The translations under genes were made by a program, and so were the position numbers. A stretch of 64,000 nt of DNA from DATMAM01 sp035559995 (lineage in GTDB: Bacteria; Desulfobacterota; Binatia; UBA9968): assembly GCA_035559995.1 (NCBI GenBank), contig DATMAM010000001.1, positions 56,769 through 120,768 on the forward strand, given 5' to 3'. The notes beneath the pieces were generated by a model, which worked only from the letters and a program-made list of their open reading frames with translations, did not search any database and had not been told where the DNA came from. Below, in pieces: positions 26,235 through 37,006 of the stretch (positions are counted from its first letter, which is position 1; each line of letters starts with the position of its first letter).

Positions 26235-26747
26235 ATGAAAGCGAAGAAGACGAAGTCCGACGCTAGCAGGAGCTCTCTGATGCATGTGGGGCGCAGGGTC
26301 GATTACGCCTTGCGGGCGCTCTCTTATCTGGCCGCGCAGGCTCCGGGCCGGATCGTAAGCCGGGCAGAAATCGAAAGCAAGCAGGACATCCCATCTTCTT
26401 ACTTGTCGAAAATCATGAAGGACCTGGTTGCCGCCGGCTTGGTCCTGTCGCATCCCGGCTGCCAGGGAGGCTTCACTTTGGCAAAACCGGCGACGGCGAT
26501 CAACGTCAGGGAAGTTTACGAGAGCGTCGAAGGCCCTTTGGTGCTGATGCAGTGCTTGGAAAAGGGCGAGCATTTCTGCCGCTACGATGCCGTCTGCCCG
26601 CAGATCTCGATATGGGACCGGGCGCAAAGCCTCGTCGCCGGCTACCTGGCGAAAGTTTCGCTCGGCGATATCGCCGATCAGCCGGGGCTCAGGCCGCGCC
26701 TTTTTGGCCGTCAGTCACTGGAAGCTTCTTCAGGAAAAATTTTGTAA
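26235..26747 (+). CDS. Rrf2-family Fe-S-sensing regulator of the suf operon
   Basis: 170 residues from the ATG with GGAGG just upstream; ATGs at 26214 and 26280 are alternatives. The winged helix-turn-helix covers about residues 16-85 (YALRALSYLA, SSYLSKIMKDL, GGFTLAKP). Three cysteines, Cys107, Cys115 and Cys121, are the likely [2Fe-2S] ligands. Their spacing is 7 and 5 residues, whereas E. coli IscR has 5 and 5. An extra Cys76 sits in the wing. It leads the sufBCDSUT operon, so it probably controls it according to cluster supply, as IscR or SufR do. Confidence 0.9.
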   Translation: MKAKKTKSDASRSSLMHVGRRVDYALRALSYLAAQAPGRIVSRAEIESKQDIPSSYLSKIMKDLVAAGLVLSHPGCQGGFTLAKPATAINVREVYESVEGPLVLMQCLEKGEHFCRYDAVCPQISIWDRAQSLVAGYLAKVSLGDIADQPGLRPRLFGRQSLEASSGKIL

Positions 26748-26762
26748 GCGTACAGGGGTTTC

Positions 26763-28223
26763 ATGAGAACGACTGCTGACAGATTGGAAGACCTCGTCGG
26801 TCGCGAATACAAGTATGGCTTTGTGACCGACATCGAGGCCGACGCGGTGCCGCGGGGCCTGAACGAGGACATCATACGGCTGATCTCGGCAAAGAAGAAC
26901 GAGCCCCAGTTTATGCTCGATTGGCGCTTGCGGGCCTACCGCTACTGGGCGAAGCTGGAGAAGACGGCGGGCGAGCCCAGGTGGGCGAACATCAGGTATC
27001 CCAGGATCGACTACCAGAACATCATCTACTACGCCGCGCCCAAGACGAAGTCGCCGCGGCCCAAGAGCCTGGACGAGATCGATCCGGAGTTGCGCGCGAC
27101 TTACGAAAAACTGGGCATTCCGCTCAGAGAGCAGGAACTGCTCAGCGGGGTCGCCGTGGACGCGGTTTTCGACAGCGTGTCGGTCGCGACGACCTTCAAA
27201 GAGAAGCTCGGCCAGATGGGAATTATTTTCTGCTCGTTTTCCGAAGCCGTGCAGGAGCATCCGGAGCTGGTGCAGAAATACCTCGGCTCGGTCGTGCCTT
27301 ACACGGATAACTTTTTTGCCGCGCTGAATTCAGCGGTGTTTAGCGACGGGTCGTTTTGTTACATCCCGAAAGGCGTCCGCTGCCCGATGGAGCTGTCGAC
27401 CTATTTTCGCATCAACGCCGCGGACACCGGTCAATTCGAGCGCACGCTGATCATCGCCGACGAGGGCAGCTACGTCAGCTATCTCGAGGGCTGTACCGCG
27501 CCCCGGCGCGATTCCAACCAGCTCCATGCCGCGGTCGTCGAGCTGATTGCGCACGATAACGCGCAAATCAAGTATTCGACCGTGCAAAACTGGTATCCGG
27601 GAGACAAGGAAGGACGAGGCGGCATCTATAATTTCGTGACCAAGCGCGGCAAGTGCCTGGGAAGAAACTCAAAGATTTCCTGGACGCAAGTCGAGACCGG
27701 ATCGGCCATCACCTGGAAATATCCGAGTTGTATTCTCCAGGGCGACGGTTCGGTCGGCGAGTTTTATTCCGTGGCGCTCACCAACAATTACCAGCAGGCG
27801 GACACCGGCACCAAGATGATTCATATCGGCAAGAACACCAAGAGCACGATCATCTCCAAGGGCATCTCGGCGGGTCACGGACAAAACTCGTATCGCGGTC
27901 TGGTGAAGATCATGAAGGGAGCCACCGGGGCGCGCAACTACTCCCAGTGCGATTCGTTGCTGCTCGGGGACAAGTGCGGCGCGCACACGTTTCCTTATCT
28001 CGAGGTCATGAACAGCGAAGCGCAGGTGGAGCATGAGGCTTCGACGTCGAAGATCGGCGAGGATCAGCTTTTCTACTGCCGGCAACGCGGCATCTCCGCC
28101 GAGGACGCCGTGACGATGATCGTCAGCGGCTTCTGCCGTCAGGTGTTTCGCGAATTGCCGATGGAGTTTGCCGTCGAGGCGCAGAAACTTCTCGGCGTCA
28201 GCCTCGAAGGAAGCGTCGGTTAA
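26763..28223 (+). CDS. sufB: Fe-S cluster scaffold SufB
   Basis: 486 residues, usual SufB length. SufB is the scaffold of the SufBC2D complex that builds Fe-S clusters. The beta-helix core contains SFCYIPKGVRCPMELSTYF, YVSYLEGCTAP, NWYPGDKEGRGGIYNFVTKR and SRGI-like KGISAGHGQNSYRG. The C-terminal part has AEDAVTMIVSGFCRQVF. It opens the structural part of the operon 15 bases after the regulator. Confidence 0.97.
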   Translation: MRTTADRLEDLVGREYKYGFVTDIEADAVPRGLNEDIIRLISAKKNEPQFMLDWRLRAYRYWAKLEKTAGEPRWANIRYPRIDYQNIIYYAAPKTKSPRPKSLDEIDPELRATYEKLGIPLREQELLSGVAVDAVFDSVSVATTFKEKLGQMGIIFCSFSEAVQEHPELVQKYLGSVVPYTDNFFAALNSAVFSDGSFCYIPKGVRCPMELSTYFRINAADTGQFERTLIIADEGSYVSYLEGCTAPRRDSNQLHAAVVELIAHDNAQIKYSTVQNWYPGDKEGRGGIYNFVTKRGKCLGRNSKISWTQVETGSAITWKYPSCILQGDGSVGEFYSVALTNNYQQADTGTKMIHIGKNTKSTIISKGISAGHGQNSYRGLVKIMKGATGARNYSQCDSLLLGDKCGAHTFPYLEVMNSEAQVEHEASTSKIGEDQLFYCRQRGISAEDAVTMIVSGFCRQVFRELPMEFAVEAQKLLGVSLEGSVG

Positions 28224-28235
28224 CGGGGAGAAGGA

Positions 28236-29021
28236 ATGAAAAACCCGCTGCTTGAAATCAAAAATCTCAACGTGAAAGTCGACGAGGTGGCGATCCTAAA
28301 CGGCATCAGCCTCGCGGTCAACGCCGGCGAGGTGCATGCCGTGATGGGCCCCAACGGCTCGGGAAAAAGCACGCTGGCCCATGTGCTCGCCGGGCGGGAA
28401 GGCTACGAGATTACGGCGGGGGAGGTCCTCTACGAAGGCGAGAATTTGCTGGGGATGAGCCCGGAGGAGCGCGCGCGCGCGGGAATTTTTCTCGCTTTTC
28501 AGTACCCCGTCGAGATCCCCGGCGTCACGACCACGTATTTTTTGAAGGCGGCGGTCAATGCCGTGCGCAAGCACCGCGGGCTTGAAGAGCTGGACGCGAT
28601 GGAATTTTTGAGCTTGGTCAAAGAGCGGGCAAAGCTCGTCGACATGGACCAGGCGCTCCTCAATCGGCCGATCAACGAGGGCTTTTCGGGAGGGGAGAAG
28701 AAGCGCAACGAGATCTTGCAGATGGCCATGCTGGAGCCCAGGCTTGCAATCCTCGACGAGACCGACTCCGGCTTGGACATCGACGCGCTCAAGATCGTCG
28801 CGCAGGGGATCAACGCTTTGCGCAGCCCCGAGCGCGCGATCATCTTGATTACGCACTACCAGCGCCTGTTGAACTACGTGGTGCCGGATTATGTCCACGT
28901 CCTTTTCGGCGGCCGCATCGTAAAGTCGGGCACGAAAGAGCTGGCGTTCGAGCTCGAACAGAAAGGCTACGCCGGCATCGAACGCATCGCTCAAGCGGGC
29001 CCGGCGGCGGGGCTGCCGTAA
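28236..29021 (+). CDS. sufC: Fe-S assembly ATPase SufC
   Basis: 261 residues. ABC-type ATPase that powers the SufBCD scaffold in the cytoplasm. Walker A GPNGSGKST is at 38-46, the signature is FSGGEKKRNEILQ, and Walker B is LAILDETDSGLDIDALK, which is the SufC-specific form. The switch histidine lies in LITHYQRLLNY. It lies 12 bases after sufB with a GGGAGAAGG ribosome-binding site. Confidence 0.97.
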   Translation: MKNPLLEIKNLNVKVDEVAILNGISLAVNAGEVHAVMGPNGSGKSTLAHVLAGREGYEITAGEVLYEGENLLGMSPEERARAGIFLAFQYPVEIPGVTTTYFLKAAVNAVRKHRGLEELDAMEFLSLVKERAKLVDMDQALLNRPINEGFSGGEKKRNEILQMAMLEPRLAILDETDSGLDIDALKIVAQGINALRSPERAIILITHYQRLLNYVVPDYVHVLFGGRIVKSGTKELAFELEQKGYAGIERIAQAGPAAGLP

Positions 29022-29035
29022 ATTTTGCCATCAGC

Positions 29036-30381
29036 ATGGAAGCCACGGAGCGTCTCCAGGAGGGAGAGTTTGTTGCCGCCGAGCTGCGGCGCTTCCGCGC
29101 GGGAGCGGCGGACAACGGCCAGGGCTGGACCCGCGGGCTGCGTGAGGCGGCCCTTGAGCGGTTTTTGGAGCGGGGCCTGCCAACGACCAAAGAAGAAGAC
29201 TGGAAGTACACGAACGTGTCGCCGCTCGCGCGGACGCCGTTTCGGCCCGCGCGCCGGGAGGAGTCGCGCGTGGCGGCGGAGCGGCTGGCGTCTCTCGGGC
29301 TGGCGTGGATTGCGGAAAACCGGCTCGTCTGCATCAACGGCCATTTCGCTCCCGAGCTGTCGTTCTCGGAGCAAGTTCCGGGCGGCGTCAAAGTCGCCAG
29401 CTTGCGGACGATCTTAAGCCGCGAGCGCGAGCTCGGCGAGCGTTTTTTGGCCCAATACGCGGATTATCAAACGCACCCTTTTGTGGCGCTCAACACCGCT
29501 TTCATGCAGGACGGCGTGTTTATCCTGATCCCCAAAGGAACCGTTTTGACGAAGCCGATCCATCTGGTGTTCCTCACGACGCGCGCGGAACATCCGCTTG
29601 TCAGCTATCCGCGGAATCTGATCGTCTTGGAAGAGCACAGCCAGGCGGCTATCGTCGAGACGTACGGCTCGCCCGAGCAGGGCGTCTATCTGACCAACGC
29701 CGTGACCGAGGTCGTCTTGGGCGATGACGCCGTTTTGGACCACACCAAGCTCGAACGGGAAAGCCGAAACGCTTATCACTTCGCCACGCTGCAAGTGCAT
29801 CAGGGGCGGGGTACGAATTTTTTCTCGCATCTGATTTCCACCGGCGGCTCTTTGGTGCGCAACGAGGTCAACACGGTGCTCGCGGGCGAGGGCGCGGAGT
29901 GCACGTTGCACGGGCTGTTTATCGGCGACGGCACACAGCACGTGGACAACCGCACGCGCATCGATCATGTCGAGCCGCACTGCAGCAGCCGCGAGCTGTA
30001 CAAGGGAATTCTCGACGGCGCGTCGCAGGGAGTATTTAACGGAAAGATTTATGTTCACCCGCGCGCCGTCAAGACCGATGCGCGCCAGACCAACAAAAAC
30101 CTGCTGCTCAGCAAGGACGCGACGATCAATACGAAGCCCCAGCTCGAGATCTATAACAACGACGTGAAGTGCACGCACGGCTCGACGATCGGTCAACTCG
30201 ACGCGCAAGCGTTGTTTTACCTGCGCGCGCGCGGCCTCGGCGAAGAGCAAGCCCGATCGTTGCTGACCTACGCGTTCGCCAGTGAGATCGTCGCGGACGT
30301 GAAGATCGAGCGCGTGCGTCTGCAGCTGGAAAACTGGCTGCTCGCCCGTTTTCGCGAGCAGGGGAGCGCGGAGGCGAGGGC

Positions 30382-30385
<4 letters not shown>
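29036..30385 (+). CDS. sufD: Fe-S assembly protein SufD
   Basis: 449 residues. SufD pairs with SufB in the scaffold and helps with iron entry. The N-terminal helical part has TTKEEDWKYTNVSPL. The beta-helix carries TRIDHVEPHCSSRELYKGIL and GVFNGKIYVHP, followed by QTNKNLLLS and VKCTHGSTIGQLD, then the ARGLGEEQARSLL tail. These are standard SufD segments. The stop overlaps the sufS start as ATGA. Confidence 0.96.
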
Positions 30386-31644
<1,259 letters not shown>

Positions 31645-32091
31645 ATGTCCGACCTCAGCGATCTCTACCAGGAGGTCATCCTCGACCACAACAAGCGACC
31701 GCGCAATTTCCAAAAGCTGGAAACGGCCAATCGGACCGCCGAAGGCTTCAATCCCTTGTGTGGAGATCAGATCACTGTATATTTGCTTCTAGAAGGCGAC
31801 GTCATCAAAGACATCGCCTTTCAGGGCTCGGGCTGCGCCATCTCCAAAGCTTCCGCCTCCATGATGACCGCGGCTCTCAAAGGGAAGAGCCGACAGGAAG
31901 GCGAAGCTCTTTTTGACAAGGTGCACCAGATGCTGACGGGCAAAGCGCCCGCGAACCCGGAGGAGCTGGGGCGCTTGGCCGCGCTTTCCGGGGTTTGCAA
32001 TTTTCCGGCGCGCGTGAAATGCGCGAGCCTCGCCTGGCACACCTTGCGCGCGGCGCTGGAAGACAGGCGCCAGCGCGTGTCGACGGAATAG
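31645..32091 (+). CDS. sufU: SufU-type sulfur acceptor/scaffold
   Basis: 148 residues. The IscU-fold signature residues are Cys39 and Asp41 (LCGDQ), Cys64 (GSGCAIS) and Cys126 (VKCASLAWH). The 18-20 residue insertion before the last Cys marks SufU rather than IscU. SufU is a zinc-dependent sulfurtransferase that relieves SufS of persulfide. It follows sufS directly, the usual Gram-positive-style SufS-SufU pairing. Confidence 0.95.
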   Translation: MSDLSDLYQEVILDHNKRPRNFQKLETANRTAEGFNPLCGDQITVYLLLEGDVIKDIAFQGSGCAISKASASMMTAALKGKSRQEGEALFDKVHQMLTGKAPANPEELGRLAALSGVCNFPARVKCASLAWHTLRAALEDRRQRVSTE

Positions 32092-32115
32092 GGGATTCGT
32101 CCCCGCGGTTTGACC

Positions 32116-32442
32116 ATGGAAGACTCTCCTGGAAAAGCATTGGTTCTAGAGGCGCAGGTCATCGAGGCCTTGCGCACGTGCTTCGACCCCGAAATTCCGG
32201 TCAACATCTACGAGTTGGGGCTGATCTATGACGTCCGTGTGGAAGCGTCGGGGCTTGCGCGCGTGCGGATGACGCTCACGGCGCCGAACTGTCCGGCGGC
32301 GCAATCCTTGCCGCTGGAAGTCGAGGAGAAAATCCGTTCCGTGCCGGGGATCACGGCGGTCGAGGTCGAAGTCGTTTGGGATCCGCCGTGGGATCCGAGC
32401 AAGATGTCCGAGGCCGCCAAGCTGCAGCTGGGAATGTTGTAG
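32116..32442 (+). CDS. sufT: SufT-like MIP18/DUF59 Fe-S carrier protein
   Basis: 108 residues from the ATG (a TTG two codons earlier is possible). A single MIP18 (DUF59) domain shows the motifs CFDPEIPVNIYELGLIYDV and LTAPNCPAAQSLPLEVEEKI, with the conserved Cys and PxxP. The last strand is VEVVWDPPWDPSKMSEAAK. Proteins of this type sit at the end of suf operons and help mature Fe-S enzymes. PaaD is a close alternative in the family, but the operon context supports SufT. Confidence 0.92.
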   Translation: MEDSPGKALVLEAQVIEALRTCFDPEIPVNIYELGLIYDVRVEASGLARVRMTLTAPNCPAAQSLPLEVEEKIRSVPGITAVEVEVVWDPPWDPSKMSEAAKLQLGML

Positions 32443-32576
32443 TGGCTGGCCGCGGCCGGCCAACGGGCGTGCCCCCAAAGGGTGGCGGCGCGAAAGCTTT
32501 TGAGGCGGGTGGCAGCGCCCGGACTGGAAACGATCGAGTTCTACTCAAACCATCTCGGGAGGCGCAAGAGAAAAAC

Positions 32577-34157
32577 ATGGCTAAAGGGCGAGCATCGCAA
32601 AGGACGCAAGACGGCGCGCGGATGAGCGGCTGGGCCGAGGGCGAACTTCCCGTGCCTGTCGCCGAAGCGCACGAGGTCGAAGAGGTGGTGTTGCCGGAAG
32701 CGCTCGACCCGGTTGCCCCGATCGAAGCGGAGGGCGAGGAGGAGGGCGAACTGGAAACCGACGAGAGCGCGGACCCGATCGCTCTGTACCTCCAGGAGAT
32801 TGGCGCGTTTCCTCTCCTCAGCCGGGAAGGAGAGATCGAGGTTGCCAGAAGGAAAGAAGAAGGCGAAGCGAGAATTCGCGCCGAGGTCTTCTCGTCGCCC
32901 GTCGCGCTCCGCTATGTGATCGACCTGGGCGAGAAGGTCAGGCGCGACGAGCTACGGATTAGCGATGTCCTCAATCTTGCCGAAGAGGACGCCGCGGCTG
33001 TCGACAAGCAGGAGCTTTACCGCGGTCATTTTCTCAGAACCGTCGCGCGCATCCAGCGCTCGTCTCGGTTGTGCGAGCAGATGGCCGCCAAACTCGAGAA
33101 GGGGCGCGGCAGCAGGGGTCAGAGGGAGCAGTGGCAGAAAGCCCTGCAGCAAAAAAGGGCCGAGATCACGCAGGCGCTCGCCGAGCTGGGGCTGGGCAAC
33201 GCCCACCTGGAAGCCATCGTCGCGCGGCTCAAAGAGTGGCATCGCGCCATCGGCGGGTGGGAGGAAAAGCTCCGCCGCGACGCGGTCAAACGCGCGGCGG
33301 CGCTGCACGAGATTCGGACGATAGAGAAGCAGGCCGAGCTTTCCACCGCGGAGCTGGGCCGGCGCGTCCAGGCGATCGAGGAAGGAGAAAAACAGGTCCA
33401 TCAGGCAAAAAAAGAGCTCACCGAGGCGAACTTGCGCCTGGTGGTCAGCATCGCCAAAAAATTCGTGAACCGCGGGCTGCAATTTCTCGACCTCGTGCAG
33501 GAAGGCAATCTGGGCCTGATGAAGGCGGTGGAAAAATTCGATTACCGGCTCGGATATCGCTTTTCGACTTACGCGAGCTGGTGGATCCGCCAGGCGATCA
33601 CCCGCGGCATCACCGATACCGGAAGAACCATCCGGATTCCCGTGCATGTCGTGGAGACGCGCAACAAACTGATCCGCATCGCCCGCCACCTGCAGCGCAA
33701 GCTCGGCCGGGAGCCTTTTCCCGAGGAGATCGCCAAGGCGATGGGGCTGCAGGTAAAAGAAGTGCGGCGCATTATCCGACTCGAAGGGGAGCCGGTCTCG
33801 CTCGAGACTCCGGTCGGCGACGACGGCGAGAGCTGCCTCGCCGATTTCATCGAGAATCGCCAGATCGCCAAGCCTTTGGAAGAGGCGATTCATTTGAACC
33901 TGCAGCGCGAGATGCAGAAAGCGCTCGCCGTGCTGCCGCCGCGCCAGGAGAAGGTCATCCGCATGCGTTTCGGTATCGGCGAGGCGCGCGAGCATACGCT
34001 GGAGGAGCTGGGCGAGAGGTTTTCGATCACGCGCGAGCGCATTCGGCAGATCGAAGAGAAGGCCCTGAGGAAGCTTCGCTCACCGGCCGGCGGCCGCAAG
34101 CCTCAGGGACGCCTCGACTGGCAATCGGCTCCCGGGCAGGGGTCGTTGGGCAGCTGA
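32577..34157 (+). CDS. rpoD: Primary sigma factor of the RpoD (sigma-70) type
   Basis: 526 residues from the ATG beginning MAKGRASQRT; the frame is open further upstream but overlaps sufT without homology. The N-terminus (1-65) is a short acidic stretch rather than a full region 1.1. Region 1.2 is DPIALYLQEIGAFPLLSREG. A charged, coiled non-conserved region occupies about 100-270. Regions 2.1-2.4 hold NLRLVVSIAKKFVNRGLQFL, DLVQEGNLGLMKAVEKFDY and FSTYASWWIRQAITR. Regions 3 and 4 include the RERIRQIEEKALRKL helix-turn-helix. All promoter-contact regions are intact. dnaG, the usual upstream neighbour, is absent. Confidence 0.95.
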   Translation: MAKGRASQRTQDGARMSGWAEGELPVPVAEAHEVEEVVLPEALDPVAPIEAEGEEEGELETDESADPIALYLQEIGAFPLLSREGEIEVARRKEEGEARIRAEVFSSPVALRYVIDLGEKVRRDELRISDVLNLAEEDAAAVDKQELYRGHFLRTVARIQRSSRLCEQMAAKLEKGRGSRGQREQWQKALQQKRAEITQALAELGLGNAHLEAIVARLKEWHRAIGGWEEKLRRDAVKRAAALHEIRTIEKQAELSTAELGRRVQAIEEGEKQVHQAKKELTEANLRLVVSIAKKFVNRGLQFLDLVQEGNLGLMKAVEKFDYRLGYRFSTYASWWIRQAITRGITDTGRTIRIPVHVVETRNKLIRIARHLQRKLGREPFPEEIAKAMGLQVKEVRRIIRLEGEPVSLETPVGDDGESCLADFIENRQIAKPLEEAIHLNLQREMQKALAVLPPRQEKVIRMRFGIGEAREHTLEELGERFSITRERIRQIEEKALRKLRSPAGGRKPQGRLDWQSAPGQGSLGS

Positions 34158-34258
34158 CGCGGCCGCTTTGTTTTCCTCACACGATCCAGGCGAGCTGTCG
34201 GAGACGCGCCGGCGCGGGCCGCGCGGTTTTGGGCGGGGCGCGCGCCGCGGCGGGCGGG

Positions 34259-35746
34259 ATGCACATGGACGAGCTAACCGAACAGACTAGGGTACGGCGC
34301 GAAAAACTTCTCAAGCTCAAAGCTGCGAACCTGAGCCTCTATCCCAACGACTTCAGGGTCGATCACACGACGGCGCAGGTGATCGAGCGCTTTGGCGCGC
34401 TTGACAACGAGGCGCTCAGACAAGCTCCCGCAAAGGTCGCTCTGGCGGGGCGGATCATGACGCTTCGCTCGTTCGGGAAGGCTTCGTTCTTTCACCTGCA
34501 AGACCGAAAGGGCAGGCTGCAAATCTACGCGCGCCAGGATCGCCTCGGCAACGAGGCGTACGAGCAATTTCGCAGTTTCGATCTCGGCGATCTGGTGGGC
34601 GTTCGCGGCGAACTCTTTCGCACCAAAACCGGCGAGCTTACGGTCGAGGCGGGCGAGCTGCGGCTGCTCGCGAAATGTCTGCGGCCGTTGCCGGAAAAAT
34701 GGCACGGGCTCGCGGACGTGGAGACCCGCTACCGGCAGCGCTATCTCGATCTCATGGTGAACGCGGACGTAAAGCGCGTCTTCGAGCGCCGCTCGCAGAT
34801 CGTGCGCGCCGTCCGCCGCTTTCTCGAGGAAAAAGATTTTCTCGAGGTCGAGACCCCGATGATGCAGCCGCTTCCCGGCGGCGCCGCGGCCAAGCCTTTC
34901 GTGACGCACCACAACGCGCTCAACCTCGACCTCTATCTGCGCGTCGCCCCGGAGCTCTATCTCAAGCGGCTTCTGGTCGGCGGCATGGAGCGAGTTTTCG
35001 AACTCAACCGGAATTTCCGCAACGAAGGCGTCTCGGTGCGCCACAACCCCGAGTTCACGATGGTCGAGTTCTACCAGGCCTATGCGACTTACGAGGACCT
35101 GATGTCGCTCACCGAGGAGCTGTTCGTCACGGTCGCGCGCGAGCTGGGGGGCGGGCTCACGCTCTCGTTCGACGGGCACCTGATCGATCTACAGCCGCCG
35201 TGGCGGCGCCTGCCGCTTGCGGCCGCGGTGGTGGAGTACGGCGGCGCCCATCCGGAAGAGGTTTTAACCGCCGACGGGCTGCGCGGCTTCGCGCGGCGTC
35301 GAGGCCTCGCGGTCGAGGCCCATCTCTCTTACGGCGAGCTTCTGGTCGAAGTGTTCGAAAAGGTCGCCGAGGAACATCTGATCCAGCCCACCTTCGTGAC
35401 GCAGTTTCCGGTCGAGGTTTCGCCGCTGGCGCGGCGCAGCGAGGCGAACCCGTCTTTCGTCGATCGCTTCGAGCTGTACATCGGCGGCAGGGAGCTCGCC
35501 AACGCGTTTTCCGAACTGAACGATCCCCTGGACCAACGCGAGCGCCTGCGGCAGCAGGCCGAGGCGCGGCGCGCCGGTGACGAGTCGGCGAGCCCGCTCG
35601 ACGAAGACTTCCTGCGGGCACTCGAGTTCGGCATGCCGCCGGCGGCCGGCGAGGGGATCGGCATCGACCGGATGGTGATGCTTTTTACCGGCTGCACATC
35701 GATCCGCGATGTGATTTTGTTCCCGCTGCTCCGCCCCGAAACGTGA
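34259..35746 (+). CDS. lysS: Lysyl-tRNA synthetase, class II
   Basis: 495 residues from the first of two close ATGs (the other is at 34265). Longer frames run through rpoD in another frame and are not real. It has an N-terminal OB anticodon-binding domain (about 60-145). The class II core carries VETPMMQPLPGGAAAKPF and RVAPELYLKRLLVGGMERVF (motif 2). ELANAFSELNDP and motif 3 GEGIGIDRMVMLFT complete it. All signature motifs are present. lolC follows after 9 bases, suggesting shared transcription. Confidence 0.95.
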   Translation: MHMDELTEQTRVRREKLLKLKAANLSLYPNDFRVDHTTAQVIERFGALDNEALRQAPAKVALAGRIMTLRSFGKASFFHLQDRKGRLQIYARQDRLGNEAYEQFRSFDLGDLVGVRGELFRTKTGELTVEAGELRLLAKCLRPLPEKWHGLADVETRYRQRYLDLMVNADVKRVFERRSQIVRAVRRFLEEKDFLEVETPMMQPLPGGAAAKPFVTHHNALNLDLYLRVAPELYLKRLLVGGMERVFELNRNFRNEGVSVRHNPEFTMVEFYQAYATYEDLMSLTEELFVTVARELGGGLTLSFDGHLIDLQPPWRRLPLAAAVVEYGGAHPEEVLTADGLRGFARRRGLAVEAHLSYGELLVEVFEKVAEEHLIQPTFVTQFPVEVSPLARRSEANPSFVDRFELYIGGRELANAFSELNDPLDQRERLRQQAEARRAGDESASPLDEDFLRALEFGMPPAAGEGIGIDRMVMLFTGCTSIRDVILFPLLRPET

Positions 35747-35755
35747 ATCGCTTCC

Positions 35756-37006
35756 ATGCGCTATGAGCTGCTGATCGGGCTTCGTTATCTGCAGTCGCGC
35801 CGGCGCGAGCGCTTCATCTCGCTGATCACGGTCATTTCCATTTTGGGAGTGATGATCGGCGTCATGACCCTGAACGTCGTGATGGCGGTGATGACGGGCT
35901 TCGAGGAGGCCCTGCGCGACCGCCTGCTCGGCATCAATGCCCATATCGCCATCGTGAAGCCGGGCGACGTGATCGAGCACTACCGCGAGCTGGCTGAGAA
36001 AGTCACGCGCGAGGACGGCGTCGTGGCCGCCGCGCCGCTGGTGTTCGGTCAAGTCATGCTCACGTCGGGCAAACGCGTCGCGGGCGTCGTCGTTCGCGGT
36101 GTCGATCCCGAGCTTACCCAGCGCGTGGTCGACATCGGGAAATACGTCAAGGAAGGAACGCTTGCCGACCTGGAGCGGCGGCGTCGGTTGTCGATCGACG
36201 GCCAGACGGTCGAGCTGCCGGGAATGATCGTCGGCTCGCGCCTGGCGGGGCAGCTCGGCGTGATGGTCGGCGATCCGGTGCAGGTCGTGTCGCCGCTCGG
36301 CACGCCCACGGCATTCGGCGTGATGCCGAAGATCCGTCGCTTCTATGTCGCCGGCCGCTTCGACTCGGGCATGCTGGACTACGACAACACGCTGGTTTTC
36401 ATGAGCTTGGAGGAAGCGCAGAAGTTCTTCGACCTCGGAAACGTCGCGACGACCGTCGAGGTGCGCGTGCGCGATGTTCACGAGGCGCCGGAGATTGCGC
36501 GCAAGATCCAGCGCGCGATCGGCTTGCCGTACTGGGCCGAGGACTGGACCCAGCTGTGGCCCAATTTGTTCGCGGCGCTGCGGCTGGAAAAAACCGTCTA
36601 CTTTCTCGTGCTCCTTCTCATGATCCTGGTCGGCGCGTTTAACATCGTCTCGACGCTCACGATGGTGGTCATGGAAAAGCGCAAAGACATCGCGATCCTG
36701 CAGTCCATGGGGGCGACGCGGCGGAGCATCAAGGCGATTTTTCTCGTCAAAGGGTGCATTATCGGGCTCGTGGGGACGCTCTTGGGCGTGGTCCTGGGTT
36801 ATGTCCTTTGCCTTCTGATCCAGGAGTATCAGTTCATCCATCTGCCCGAAGGCGTCTTTCTCATCTCCACGGTGCCGGTCAGGATCTATTTCAGCAACTT
36901 CGCGCTCGTTACGGTCGCGTCGTTTTTGATCTGCCTGGCGGCGAGCCTCTATCCCGCCCGCCAAGCGGCGAAATTGGATCCGGTGGAGATCATCCGCTAT
37001 GAGTGA
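35756..37006 (+). CDS. lolC: Lipoprotein-releasing ABC transporter permease (LolC/LolE type)
   Basis: 416 residues, four membrane helices: one at about 22-45 and three at about 275-300, 320-350 and 375-400, with a large periplasmic domain between. The N-terminus MRYELLIGLRYLQSRRRERF and the C-terminal LYPARQAAKLDPVEIIRYE are family hallmarks. Together with LolD it extracts mature lipoproteins from the inner membrane toward LolA. With a single permease gene it probably works as a homodimer (LolF-like). Its stop overlaps lolD by 8 bases. Confidence 0.93.
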   Translation: MRYELLIGLRYLQSRRRERFISLITVISILGVMIGVMTLNVVMAVMTGFEEALRDRLLGINAHIAIVKPGDVIEHYRELAEKVTREDGVVAAAPLVFGQVMLTSGKRVAGVVVRGVDPELTQRVVDIGKYVKEGTLADLERRRRLSIDGQTVELPGMIVGSRLAGQLGVMVGDPVQVVSPLGTPTAFGVMPKIRRFYVAGRFDSGMLDYDNTLVFMSLEEAQKFFDLGNVATTVEVRVRDVHEAPEIARKIQRAIGLPYWAEDWTQLWPNLFAALRLEKTVYFLVLLLMILVGAFNIVSTLTMVVMEKRKDIAILQSMGATRRSIKAIFLVKGCIIGLVGTLLGVVLGYVLCLLIQEYQFIHLPEGVFLISTVPVRIYFSNFALVTVASFLICLAASLYPARQAAKLDPVEIIRYE

